Positions 13,176 to 24,560 of a stretch of DNA of 64,000 nucleotides are shown here, one piece after another; the first letter of the stretch is position 1, and the number at the start of each line of letters is the position of its first letter. The DNA comes from Sipunculus nudus (taxonomy: Eukaryota > Annelida > Sipuncula > Golfingiida > Sipunculidae). The notes beneath the pieces were generated by a model, which worked only from the letters and a program-made list of their open reading frames with translations, had not been told where the DNA came from and did not search any database. Made by a program: the position numbers and the translations under genes. The DNA lies in the NCBI GenBank assembly GCA_026874595.1, contig CM049320.1, positions 30,242,714 through 30,306,713 of the forward strand. Reading direction: 5' to 3'.

Positions 13176-13869
13176 GCCCCTTTCACACATTCACAGAAAG
13201 CAACACGGATAACCCCGGGGTGATTTCAGACATTCACTGATAGCAAGACGAATAATCTCGGAGCATCGTTCCGGGATCGTCCGTGTTATCTACGGCATCG
13301 CCGTGTAAACAGCGAGCATCAGCGTGTTACCACCGTGTTGCATCCGTACTGATCCTTGGTGCACCGGCATGATCGGAGAAAAAACATAAACCTGCCCCCA
13401 AAAAATGCCGGTCTCAATACTGAACTCCTGGTGGCTACACGGAGACTCCCGGACGTATATGGTGGCTACACGGAGGTGCACGGTGCCTACAAAGAGTGAT
13501 ACGGATAATATTTCATCCGTGTACTCCGGACAACACCTTGAATCGTCCGTGAATATCCGTTGTATTTCCGGTGACTTTTTGAGGCTTTCAATGGCCTCAC
13601 GGTTTTCCACGGTCCTTTTACGGTGCTGTCACGGAGTCTTCACGGCGTCCAAGGTACAGCTACGACTAACCACGGTCTAACCACGGTTTTTCACGGTATT
13701 TGAAAGTTTTCTCACCGTGAAGGGACGGTTCTTCACGGAAATTGACGGTGGTGTCACGTTCGAGCCACGTTTTGGCTACGGATATCAAGGTGCCGCTACG
13801 CAAGACTACAGCGCCACAAGGGTGAGAAAGTACTAGCCCTTTGGTATCACGGTTTTCCACGGTCTTGCA

Positions 13870-13877
13870 TATAAATA
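13870..13877 (+). promoter_or_regulatory. TATA box of the element-borne ORF
   Basis: TATAAATA followed by GGGG lies 42 bp upstream of the first ATG of the small ORF, a normal TATA-to-start distance for a short 5' leader. CACGGT repeats press directly against its left side and could bind the element's own proteins. Confidence 0.6.
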
Positions 13878-13918
13878 GGGGTGATTTTTCAATGCCTTAA
13901 TTCTTGCTTTCTGCAGAG

Positions 13919-14125
13919 ATGTCGCAACAACTTGACCAGAAGAAAAGATTGCAAATGATGCAATGGCAACTGCAACTGAACGAATACCAATTGAACCAGA
14001 TGATATTGCAAGCACGTTTGCTTACGGCTGTGGTGAACAGTAAAAGGGCAAGAAGACATGTACAAAAACAAGGAGGAAAGGCTCATAGATGGAAGAGGAG
14101 ATCTGTAACCGTCTTGGTTGGCTAA
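13919..14125 (+). CDS. Small Q-rich/basic protein, likely residual N-terminus of a Harbinger-type transposase
   Basis: The 68-codon ORF starts at the first ATG after a TATA box at 13870; an in-frame TTG 15 bases upstream is not needed. Residues 3-40 are rich in Gln, Leu and Met (MMQWQLQLNEYQLNQMILQA) and look like an amphipathic helix or coiled coil. Residues 41-63 are a basic tail with KRARRH and HRWKRR clusters. PIF/Harbinger transposases of animals often begin with such a Gln/Leu helix and an Arg-rich block ahead of the catalytic domain, which is absent here. I infer an internal-deletion derivative that still encodes the leader peptide, though it could be an independent DNA-binding peptide. 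AATAAA follows 27 bp after the stop. Confidence 0.5.
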   Translation: MSQQLDQKKRLQMMQWQLQLNEYQLNQMILQARLLTAVVNSKRARRHVQKQGGKAHRWKRRSVTVLVG

Positions 14126-14152
14126 GCTTTTCTCTTTCACATTTCTTGGCAC

Positions 14153-14206
14153 AATAAAAGCCTCCTAATGGCTGTCAAAAATGAATAAATAATAACTGTC
14201 AATAAA
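14153..14206 (+). terminator. Poly(A) signals of the element-borne ORF
   Basis: AATAAA occurs at 14153, again within ATGAATAAATAA near 14184, and at 14201 (CAATAAACAC). With the TATA box they make a complete small transcription unit inside the element. Confidence 0.55.
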
Positions 14207-14669
14207 CACTAAGTGGACACGGATGAGCGGCTTATTTTTCTTGTGTTTTTTAAACTGTGCTGGAATGCTTGTGCTACCGCTCTTTAAAAGCCCACAGTGT
14301 GTCTACCGTAATAAACCGTAGTAACACCGTCGGAAGACCTTAGTGGTACAGTGACCACCGCATGTCCTCCGTAACTCCCCGGTGGCAGCACCGTAAGTAC
14401 CGTAGCAACACCGTATAGAACCGTGGGTCAAACAGCTAAACCGTGGGTCATACCGTGGATGAATCGTAATGACACCGCGGGCACCGTAGTGTCACCTTAT
14501 TGACACCCTAGGGCAACCGGGACAAACCGTGAGTATACCGTGCAATACCGTACCGGGGAAGATGATGACCGTTGACGATCGTCGAGACCTCTACGGTGGA
14601 TTTTACGAATTTTCTTCCCGGGGTACATAAAACACCGTAGTGACACCTATGGTCGGCGGGACTTGGCCC

Positions 14670-14790
14670 TTAAGCCTGCAGAGCGCTCACCCCGGGTTGG
14701 GGCCGACCTTGAAAATCTCACCGCCTCGGCCGAGAGTTGAACTCATGACCTTCCGGCTTTGAGTCCTGTGCTCTACCCCTGAGCCACAGA
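14670..14790 (-). repeat. SINE 5' half (tRNA-like head)
   Basis: On the minus strand this reads GTGGCTCAGGGGTAGAGC (A box) and GAGTTCAACTC (B-box position), then GGTCGGCCCCAACCC and CTGCAGGCTTAAG. The same head and order occur at 56306. It abuts the right end of the 13176-14669 element, which interrupts this SINE at its CCCATTAAGCC segment. Confidence 0.75.
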
Positions 14791-16239
14791 AGAAAATTTA
14801 TCTTAAGGTTATCTTAAGAATTTTTTTTCTGATAAAGGCTACCGTGAAAGATTTTGTAATAAATGAATAATAGCGCAAACGCTTCCCGGTAACACGACTC
14901 AATTTCACGAATTCATATTTTCAAGCTTTAGGCCGGTTGTTCTTCTATCTTACTTCTTTCATGCTTTTTTCCTCCTTTTTGGGGGGAACTGAGCAAGGTG
15001 GGACCCCGGCCACTCTGATATAAAACAGCTTCGAGTAAGCAAGTCCGTGTACGGTGATGGTTTTCCAGGAAAATTCAGCTAAAGGCATCTCGAGATGACA
15101 CACATATTATTGCAAATATGTATCTACCTTTAAAAATAAAAAAATATCCCGTACAGAAGCTGGATTCTCGCTCACAAGATCAAGAATAAATTGCAAAGTT
15201 AAGGGTAAATGTTTGGATGAAATGGAGAACTATAATCTTGGAGATTTAAAGTATCGACACAGCGGAATCTGCATGTCGGCGTGTAGAATTAATTCACAGA
15301 AGTTTCAGTAATGGCATCCCCGAAACGACTTAAAATAATATGACGAACACCAATGATTGTGGGATGTCAGGGATCGCAATACTTTGAATATTTCACCTGT
15401 TCATGGGAAAGACATTTCTACAGGTTGGCCTTTCCGCAGAAAGAAAATTGCCTTTCCCCTAAGATGCATCTTATCAACTTTTCAGTCACACTTCCCTAGG
15501 TGTAAACCTGATTGTGCCATCTTAAATGCCATCCTACTTGCATCCTCGCAAATAAAAATATTTTTTTTTGAATAGTAACACTGTTACTCCAGTAACACGA
15601 CTTTGCAGTGAAAAAAACCCAGGAAACATACGAAATGAGGTCTAAAAAAGTGGAAGAAGTTAATAAGAAAATATAGGAAATATAAGGAGTCACTTGAAGA
15701 CCACCTGTAAAATATTTCGTTTTTGTGTCATGTTTGTTACTACTTATCAGCTTCTAATGTCGAACACATCTGGATGTTAACCTTTCCAAAAGGTAACAAA
15801 TAAAAATGCTTTTCCGTACACGTGTTTGCCTGTATCAGACAGGCGGAAAGGCGTTTTTACGACCCCTAGAGGTATTATCTTCGCTTACATAAAATTATGA
15901 ACTTGAAATGTTTGAATTTGTTTCCAGAATTCAGTTGTCTCTTGTAAATCTTTGTAATGGTTTGTGACTAAAGTCCAGAAAGAAAGCTGAAATACAAAAT
16001 TTAAAAAAAGCGCATTTTAACTGTTTATAGTCCATTTTCATCCACCACGCACGTTTACAGCTTATGGATTTTAATAAAATATATTTTCTTGTGGAAAATG
16101 CATAACTGTAAAAGTCAGTTATTTAGTTATTTGGTCAAAGACGTTGACAACACGTGTAATATTGCTAATTAGTTTAATATTCACAAAATCCAACGAATGC
16201 ATCCGGTCTATATACACAAAATACTTCGATTCGGCTCTA
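14791..16239. other. Non-coding stretch
   Basis: No gene or repeat boundary recognised. AT-rich with short frames only. Confidence 0.4.
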
Positions 16240-18640
16240 CCTTACTCAACATACCGATTGTCTCTTGCTGCAGCCCGCTCGTCAAAAGACATCGGGAAAT
16301 TCTTTTCCTTGACGCGAGATGTCGCTACAGGACAGTGGTTGTAGAATTCCCAGTTCAATGTCCATTCATAACTGCCGTTTTGCTTTTCTGTAAAATTTTG
16401 AAGGTTAAGGTTTCTGGATAAAAATGAAAATTGATTGATAAGAATGTTCTGTCTTATATCTGACAGATCTGACTAAGAAGACCTGAAATGGCTTCAACAT
16501 CGATCCGAAAATAGGCAGATACACGCTGTACCACCAGAATTTGTTTCCTGTATTCTTAGTAGTGAAGAAGAACTATAAGTTAACTAAGGCAGACTTATTT
16601 TTTTTAATATTTTTTCAATATATCTAAGGGTTGTGAATCAAAGTTAAAAAAATAGGACACCTTTATATTACTTAGATTTCGCAGATAATAATTTTAAATA
16701 ATCAAAAACGTAGATTAGACGAACAGTTACTACACGCGACGTATTTTCATCAATTTTAGACAATTTACATCAATTTTATAGAATTATCGAAGCAAAAATT
16801 ATTCTTATACTCATGGGCTCCTTGATTTAATACTGAACCAAAATCTCCAAAAACAAGTGTCTAATGCAACATCCTTCATTCAGCCTCGGGTTCCATCAAA
16901 TATATGTATCATTTTCACATCATAAAACATTTCATTTAATTTCTTCCGAATTTGTGCCATTCGTTTTTATTAGAACGTGTTTATAGACTCTCCCCGAAAG
17001 ATTACGTACTTGAAATAAGAAGGAACAGTAGAGACTAACTAACGCGGTTAGATTTTGGGATTGCATGAGCGGTAGAGGGTTAACGTGCTCTGATATAGCC
17101 GGTAGTTCTGATGCATTTCTGCTCTCATTATGATATATGTTATCTATTCAGAACACGGATTTTTGTTTACATTAAATTCAATTACTTGTCTCGTCTCTAA
17201 AGGACACAGTTATCCCAGTCCTTGTTACTGTAAACACAATTTGACCAACATATGTAATGTTCACATCGATACCGTGTCACTCTGTTATACTTATTTTTAT
17301 CATTTGAGGAGGGTGATTGTAGCGGCAGGAAAGAAAAAACGACTCACTTATTAAGTAACGCAAACTTAGAGTACAGTAGGATTTAAAACTGGAAGAAACT
17401 GAATAATACTACTGATAACATATCAACAACGCTCACAATTTTTTTTAAAAGTACATTTTTCATTTTTATAATATTATTAATTATCACCTGAAGAAAGTAA
17501 AAGTACAATAGTTAAATTAATATTGTCTGCTAAATTTGGTTATAACAAAAATATCTTAAATTAAGCAGACAAGGCTATGGGAACGGAGTATAATTTATCA
17601 AGGATGATGGTTAATTAATTGTTGATAAAAATAATTCCCTCCGGTATCCATATTTCTGTTATTACTTTTGTTTTACTTTTTCAATGTGGTTTTCTAATTA
17701 ATAATCCCATGGATGTTTCAAATATAAAAAAGAGAGCGCGTTAAAGTTGGACCGGGATACCTTTCGGTACGTGAACATTGTTTTGAATTACATTGGTTGA
17801 GATTTATGGACCCCGAAGGGAACCGGTTTTGGCAAGATACAGCTATATAATGGCTCGTAAGATAAAACTGTTCCATGGTTGGTCGAGTTGTATTGCATCT
17901 TAAGAATTTTATTTTCCTCAACAGCCATTTTACAGGTAAGGAGAACATATAATGTACACCAAGATGACTATAACAATGATCAAAGTCGTGTGACCCCATC
18001 AAATTCTACGTAGCCAATAATATATATATACTCTATTGACAGCTCAGCTGGTTTTTTAAACGTTGGCATATAATACGAGTGTTTATTTCAACAACATCAC
18101 TCTAAAAATAATAGGATACAACTATAGACAGTACAACTAGTCTGTATTATAAAGACGAGTCACCACGTTTTCAGTGGGCTGTATATTTTTTAAGGATAAA
18201 ATGAAGTGGTTAACAAAAGTAATGCTAACGTGGTGAATTACACGTGACTATTTATATTGACCTGATATTATAAATTTATTAAGAGAATAAATATTAATTC
18301 TAACAATAACGCGTAATGTTTCATTCGTTTATTTCGAATTATCCAGGGACATAATAATTACGATTCCATGCAGAATAATTAACAATTTTAGCTTTTGAGC
18401 ACACTCTATAATATAATCTTGATTATAATTACCGTTCTTTTCAAATTATACTAAAATGTGTGTTCTAGAGGAAAAAATGTGTTAATACACTTGAAAATAA
18501 AACAAACGTAAGGTATAATTGTTAACCATGGTCAGATATCAGCACGCGTGACAATGTTACTCAAATTATTACAGTATAGTACAAAAAGTAAATAGAAGGT
18601 TGATGTTTACAATAGGTAATCATATATGTGATAGAACACC
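16240..18640. repeat. Segmental duplication, copy 1
   Basis: This segment matches 18790-26130 in order and orientation. Examples are CTGACAGATCTGACTAAGAA (about 16459 and 19010), GAACAGTAGAG (about 17020 and 24564), CGACTCACTTATTAAGTAACG (about 17339 and 24954) and ACGAGTGTTTATTTCAACAA (about 18076 and 25562). Divergence is substantial, with many substitutions and small gaps. Copy 1 lacks the 4.9-kb insertion present in copy 2. No coding content was recognised. Confidence 0.7.
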
Positions 18641-19642
18641 TACTGAAATGTGACGCATGTAATTTTATCTTTTTTTCTGAAAATTGTATCAGGAATGACT
18701 ATAGTAGCTGATAGAAGTAGCTTAGAATAGTATAAAAATAGAAATTTGCATTTTATTTATAAAGGATACATCCTAAATGAAATACAGAACTTACTCGACA
18801 TACCGAGTTTTTCTCGCGCTGCAGCAGGCTGGTCAAATTACTTATCGGAAATACTTTAACTTGGCGCTAGAAGTCGCTACAGGACAGTAGTTGTAGAACT
18901 CCAGCTTATAATCCATTTATAACTGCCGCTGCGCTTCTGTGAAACTGTAAATGTCATTGTTTCCGGATGAAAAGGAAAGTTTATTGACAAGAATGTTCCG
19001 TCTAAGATATGACAGATCTGACTAAGAACACCTGATATAGTTTCAAAATCGATTCGAAAACAGGCAGATATAGGTAGTACAATCAATTTTTTTCTTGTTT
19101 GCTATAAACATACATCGTAAAGATAAGCTTGGTCTAGGTAAATGCATTCAAATGACATATTCCCACGTTCCTACTTTCATAGTAGTGACGAAGCACTATA
19201 ATTGAACTTAGGCAGACTAATTTAATTTTTTTTAGTTTCAATAAGGGTCGTGAATCAAAGTTACAAAGAAAAAGACACCCTTCTGGTACTGAGACTTCGC
19301 ATATAATAATTTTTAAGATAATTTAAAACGTAGATCAGATGAATAGTTACTACACGTGACGTATGTTTCATCCGTTTAAGACAATTTACATCGATTTCAG
19401 AGAATTGTCTAATCATAAATTATTCTCATAATTATGGTCTCCGTAATATAATAATGAAACCAATATCTCCATTCTGAAGTGTCTAAAGTAACACCATTCT
19501 TTCAACCTCCGTTTTCATCAAATATATGTATAATTTTTACACCATAAAACATTTCTTTTAATTTCTTCCTTAACTGTGCTATTCTTTTTTATTAGAACGT
19601 GTTTATAGTTCTTTCCCCGAATGAGTACCTACGTGAAATATC

Positions 19643-19649
19643 GTCATAG
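19643..19649. repeat. Target-site duplication, left (GTCATAG)
   Basis: GTCATAG lies directly before the left inverted terminus and is repeated exactly at 24554-24560 after the right terminus. The paralogous empty site near 17005-17020 lacks a second copy. Confidence 0.7.
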
Positions 19650-20576
19650 TAAGGGTTGGTGTTATTTAGTCTACCCCCCTGAATTTATGGTCCTCCATGT
19701 AAAACCATAGAAAATATTTTTTTCAATTTTTTCTTTCAAGTGTAACCCCCTGTACACCTCTGAACTTTGCGTAAAGCATCGAAAATGCCATTTTTTTTCA
19801 GTTTTTTCATCGTTTCATCAGCTCTATTTTACCAGAGATTTAAATATATTTTAGTTGCTATAAAACATATTGACATAATCATACTAACTAGAATTGATAT
19901 GCAATGGGCATGTTTCGCTGATGTAATAAGTGTATGACCCTAGATAAAACGTTAAAATGTGGAAATTAAAGGGACATAATCAGGAGCAATATTATATTTT
20001 TTCTTTCACACTTATAGCTCTGTTTTGCTTCATACATAAGTTTCTCACCAGAACAATCCTAGCACACAGTCCCATTTTCTGTCATACAGCTGTTTAACAC
20101 ATTGTTATGGCACTGCGTGTTGGTAAACCCAATCCAAATATGTTTGTTTACCATAACAGGACCGCGTGACCGGAGGTCCGATTAAGAGGGGCAATACGCG
20201 CTGTTTTAGCCAGCGGGAACATGTATTATATTTTTTGGCGAAGTCAGTCAAGACATCTCCTGATTGCCCGTGTTGCCCACAGCCCCAAACACTGTGTTTA
20301 TGTTGACACCTTGCGATCGCGCCCGGTCCACTGTTTTTAACACTCGTTTACAGGGGTAAGCAAACGGTTTCAAGGCAATAATTTGGCAGGTACAGATTTA
20401 TTTTAAAGGCAAGATTCAATTTCGTGTTAACTCAACATGCTTTATAGGTGAATTGGCCCCTTTAAGCATGTAATCATAATGCCATATTAATCTTATCAAA
20501 GCATGTACCTTTATACTGCCATGCATTATTATACTGATCTTTTAGTCTTGGATAATATATCCAACACAGTGCTATT

Positions 20577-20700
20577 AAATATTTGTTATGCTCCCACATC
20601 CCCCGGGGGGGGCATTAAGTGTTTGCTTTTCCGTCAGTCCGTGCATACGTCATGTCCGTATGTCCGTCCATCACGAAATGTTAAAGTTAATGTTAGTTTT
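20577..20700 (-). repeat. Helentron/HINE-like 3'-end fragment nested in the TIR element
   Basis: CCCCCGGGGGGGGCATT is followed by a run of GTCCGT-type words (TCAGTCCGTGCATACG, GTCCGTATGTCCGTCC). On the minus strand this is an ACGG-rich microsatellite leading to a GC-rich hairpin, the same order seen at the 3' end of the 49603-51487 element. It is only a fragment. Confidence 0.4.
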
Positions 20701-21292
20701 TGCTCAGGCCTTATGCGTTGAGAATGCTTACAGGTATGCGGAAGCATATGTTTTATAAACATTCTCATCTAGTTTTTACTTTGTGTTACGATGGATGTAC
20801 TGTCAGAAAGTAGCATGTGCTTTGCAAACCTTATATTTCTCTAACAAACGATTATTACTGCTTGCCTATTGTTTATGCATATATGGTTTGGTGAGTTCAT
20901 GGTTTTGTTCTATAGACTACCATCTAAAATATTATTGTATAAATGTATTCAAAACAGTGCAGGAACAAAAATCAGACCCCAAATAATTTTATACACAGAA
21001 TGTAGTTTACTTATAATATTTGCTGCAGGTGCTACAAAGGAAAAAACACCAGATTCAGAGCACTCTACTGGAAAAAACGGATCTTCCTGTTTTGAGCTGT
21101 CACTCCCTCAACTCCTTTTTTTCAGATGGGATTACCTTTTCAGGATGCAATTGTACACTTTACTGATTACTGTTTCTCCCTCCCCAAATCCTGTACTGTA
21201 TATATCTTCTTCATATCTGCTGGTATATATCGATTTTATCAATATCTGCATGAAAACTTAGTACTCTTTTCTTTCAGCTGACCGGATAAAAA

Positions 21293-23910
21293 ATGGCAAC
21301 TCGTGAAACTAGGTCAAAGTGTAAGAAGTTTCTTGAGGGAGAAAGTTATACTGAAGTTGCAGAATTTCCTTCGGGAAAGCTCCCCACCAAAAAAGATGTC
21401 ATACAAAGCATGTTGTATTTATTGAGACCAAAAGAGCAAGTCAGCCACAACGGTCGCAAGAAGATGCAGTTTCACTTCTAGCTGAACTGATCCAGGAGCA
21501 TTGGCTCTTCTAAAATTTGTAGTGTCCACAAAAAATATCAAGAAGCATATCTTGAATCTGTATTCCGAGTTCATATAACTAGTGCAGACCAGAAAATGCG
21601 AAAAAATGATGCATACTTTCAAAAAGTTGCGAGCTTCAAAATGCTTAAATATTTGATGTATTTTGCATGAACATCAAACAAAGAACAAAACTTGAATCTT
21701 GTCATGGACTTAAAATGACTGATATGGAATGGAAATATCTGAAGGACCAGCAAGCCAAAAGGTAAATGATTTTTGAAGATTTTGTAGACAAGGCGGAGTA
21801 AAACTATGGATAGAAGAAGAAAAGATATGCAGTATTTGGAAAAAAATGCGTGAAGAAAGTGAGGAGTATATGTCCACAGTACCAGCATATCATGCAGCAG
21901 TGAAGAGTCAACTGATGAGCAAATGAATGTAGATGACACTTACAAGTTTCCCAGTGAAGATGTTAGCTCTATGATACTAGCAAAAAGAGGAAGCTGTTTG
22001 TATCAACAACAGTTGATACAACAACATGACATTATGCCCAGTGAATACCAACACATTCGCACAGGTGTACGTAAAGTAAGACCTGAATACCATAAGACTG
22101 TTGAAAAGCTGAGAAGCTGTTACCACATGAGCCAGACCCAAGCTGAAGCTGCTGTTGTAGAAGTGGGAAACAAAGTGTTTGGTAGAAACTGGAAGTTTCA
22201 TCTTGGTTCTCAGGTTATTGATGCAGACACTCTTCCCAAATCAAGAAATGCAAGATTTGCTGGTAAAAGTATAGAAGCCCTTGCAATCACAGAAATTGTA
22301 AAAGAAATAATGAATGCTGATGAAAAAGCAACAGTTACGTATACAGACGATGGCTCTAAAAACCAAGGGACAGGTGCCTTTATCGTCCAAGGGATCACCA
22401 TAAATGGGAGATACAGGGCACTTACTATTCTAAGTGTGGCATCTAAGAGAAAAGCTAACTTGGCAGATCTGAAGAAGACAACACTTCAAGTCCTTGAGGC
22501 AGTAAGCGGAGTGGACAGTTAAGACCTTGATTTTGTGATGACAGTTCAAACTGCCCATTATTTTGGAATAGAGGAAATGATTGCACAAGACCTTGGAGCA
22601 GAAAAGATCCCACAGCATTTGTTCTCCAATGTTCATCCATCTTTGATGTTCAACCGTATAATCATCAAACATTGGTCAACTAAAGAAAACATGATTGGCC
22701 ATGACAAGATTTACTCTAACTTTTAAGTCAATGCCACAACCAGTGCTTCTAGTGTGACAGAACAAGCCTTGGATTGTCTGACAAGGTTAATCAACCATGA
22801 TTTCGACCACAAACCCTGGAACAAATCCCACGAGTTTGACATCCATATATTTCCAAAGCATAACAAGTCTGTTAGTTTAAAGGATGAACGATTCAACAGG
22901 CTCACTCTAACATGTGCTGTGGCCTTATACCATTATGATGATTTTGCTTCATTTTTGCAGAAATATGAATATGTTACCAACCAACTTGCCTGCATCGTCA
23001 GAAGCTTTCAGGATTTGGATTTCCTGAAAGTTATGTTTTGTATAGGAGCCCACATTGGTTTACATTTGGTTGAACCATTCCTTTCTTTGACAACCTCAAG
23101 TGAAACAACATACTCAAGGTTAATCCCTGCCTTCAAAAAGCTGCACGAAAACTTGGTTGACACTGAACCAGCTGACCTGCTACAAGTCAACAGGCCAGCC
23201 TTTGACTTTGTCTCTGCAGAAAGGTTTATAAGCTGCAAATATGAAAAAGGTGTCTGCAATGAAATCATGCAGGAACTGAACCATCGTTAGGAACTGAAGG
23301 AAAGGTTCAAAATTCTTCTTCCAGCACTTGCTGAAGGTTTCAAGCACCAGAAGGGGCAGATATTTGGTTTTGGAGAATCTGACAGTAAAGCATTCTCTTT
23401 AAGAAATAGACCAAGAAAAACTTGAGTTTGCACCAGTTCACAACTTAGATGCAGAAAGAAGTGTCGGGGCTGTTAATTACGGACTTTCAAGGAGAGGTGC
23501 AAAGGAGCTTGAAAGTGAGTCTGCTGCTCAGTTGAAAGCAAGAGCACAGGACCTGATTGAACAATGCCCCTCTGGATCTTTTCGCCATTACGGAAAATTA
23601 GTTCAGAAAGGTGGAAAAATCCCAGATATTCTGTTGCAGTTGAATGCAAACAACATGAACTAAAAGAAAATGGCCTTCAGGAAAAGGAGATTGCCCACCT
23701 CGGTGTAGACAAGAGGAAGAACAAAGATTGGTTCACATTTAAATCCTAGGGAGGACCCTTTACTTCCTCGAAGGAACTTGACGACTACCTGCATGGCAGT
23801 ATCCCGGAAGCAGACAAGGTATCTCGACTCTACCTCGAGGTTCGATACGCAAGGGATACCTCTTTATCACTACCAAAGAACAGTGATCTGTTCCATCACA
23901 TTATGGACCA
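21293..23910 (+). pseudogene. Decayed transposase-like protein gene of the 4.9-kb element
   Basis: One protein is readable across broken frames. An acceptor (TTCTTTCAG) precedes ATGGCAACTCG at 21293. The frame shifts near 21440 (SLLAELIQEHW continues in another frame). After a degraded stretch, a 199-codon block (21923-22522) contains the recognisable YTDDGSKNQGTGAF and VQGITING motifs. The same frame then runs through stops at 22520, 22724 and 23288, and shifts again near 23402, where RSVGAVNYGLSRRGAKELE is encoded, and near 23640. I recall similar YTDDGS..G.G.F proteins as a multicopy family in aquatic invertebrates and fish, consistent with a transposon, but I cannot name the superfamily or the catalytic residues. 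At least five disabling changes make this copy non-functional. Confidence 0.7.
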
Positions 23911-24236
23911 TTAGAAAATTTATATATTAAATGTAATGCGCATTGCAAACCATGACATTTTTAGCCTATAAAGGCTATATCTTTATAACACCATGAACAT
24001 GGGTCATCACATATATCTTTAGTGCATAATATCAAGGAACAGAGCTTTTATAAATGTGTGATTCATGTATGGACCATTAGAAAATTTATATATTAAATGT
24101 AATGCGCATTGCAAACCATGACATTTTTAGCCTTTAAAGGCTATATCTTTATAACACCATGAACATGTGTCATCACATATATCTATAGTGCTTAATATCA
24201 AGGAACAGAGCTTTTATTAATGTGTGATTCATGTAA
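23905..24236. repeat. 166-bp tandem duplication inside the TIR element
   Basis: The unit beginning GGACCATTAGAAAATTTATA at 23905 recurs at 24071 with only a few differences (for example CCTATAAAGG against CCTTTAAAGG, and ATGGGTCATC against ATGTGTCATC). It lies just after the end of the decayed reading frame. Confidence 0.85.
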
Positions 24237-24553
24237 TAATACCAGCTTGTAGGTGGTTTGTAGAGTCGTTATGCTTTTCGTTTTAATTTTTAATACTTTT
24301 ATGACTAACATATAGGTTTATATGTTTTTACTGCTGCTAGAGGATTATGAATATATCTTCCTTTTATTCATTTTGTTCATAAGGTTATTTTGGCCAATTT
24401 CCATATATGACAATTTTTAAGGGGTAGGCCTATGTACGGAGGCCTTAGACTTGATTAAAAATTGTGAAAAAAAAAATATTTTGAGTCATTTTTCATGCAG
24501 CCTCACAAATTTGAGGAGGTAGCACAAAAAGTTTGGATTAACACCAACCCCTA

Positions 24554-24560
24554 GTCATAG
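24554..24560. repeat. Target-site duplication, right (GTCATAG)
   Basis: Exact second copy of the 7-bp sequence at 19643-19649. The flanking sequence then continues GCAGGAACAGTAGAGA, matching the duplicated locus near 17015. Confidence 0.7.

Larger units (their letters stand above)
13176..14669 (+). mobile_element. Non-autonomous PIF/Harbinger-like element with degenerate CACGGT arms
   Basis: The insertion separates the 3' and 5' halves of a minus-strand SINE, which sets its limits. The junctions read CTA on the left and TTA on the right, compatible with the 3-bp TTA/TAA target of PIF/Harbinger. The left arm is crowded with CACGG/CACGGT words and the right arm with their complement (ACCGTG, ACCGTA, ACACCGT), so the arms form a long degenerate inverted repeat. 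The extreme ends (GCCCC left, GGGCC right after reverse complement) are only weakly alike. The centre holds a TATA-driven 68-aa ORF. The superfamily is inferred from the junctions and the ORF's character, not proven. Confidence 0.6.
19650..24553 (+). mobile_element. 4.9-kb TIR DNA transposon, superfamily unassigned
   Basis: The left end is TAAGGGTTGGTGTTA (19650-19664). The right end reverse-complements to TAGGGGTTGGTGTTA (24539-24553), 14 of 15 identical. Looser inverted similarity continues inward for about 60-70 bp on both sides (CTACC..CCTGAATTT, CCATG, AAAATATTTTTTT). GTCATAG flanks both ends. The start fits the YARNG terminus typical of hAT elements, but a 7-bp duplication is short for hAT (8 bp) and would fit a few other groups. 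It carries a decayed transposase-like gene, a Helentron-like fragment and a 166-bp tandem duplication. Confidence 0.75.

Noticed and set aside
12617-13223. Two overlapping plus-strand frames encoding nearly the same ~90-aa peptide
   Set aside because: They are the two copies of the 250-bp duplicated SINE fragment read antisense; the peptide similarity reflects the DNA duplication, not a gene pair.
13290-14152. Minus-strand frames through the CACGGT-rich arms and opposite the 68-aa ORF
   Set aside because: The arms are repeat words with no coding signature, and the frame opposite the ORF is antisense to a TATA/poly(A)-bounded unit.
20869-21261. 130-codon plus-strand frame upstream of the decayed transposase-like gene
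   Set aside because: Low-complexity hydrophobic composition with no homology to the rest of the gene. The next real exon begins after the TTTCAG at about 21279, so this is probably intron or leader sequence.
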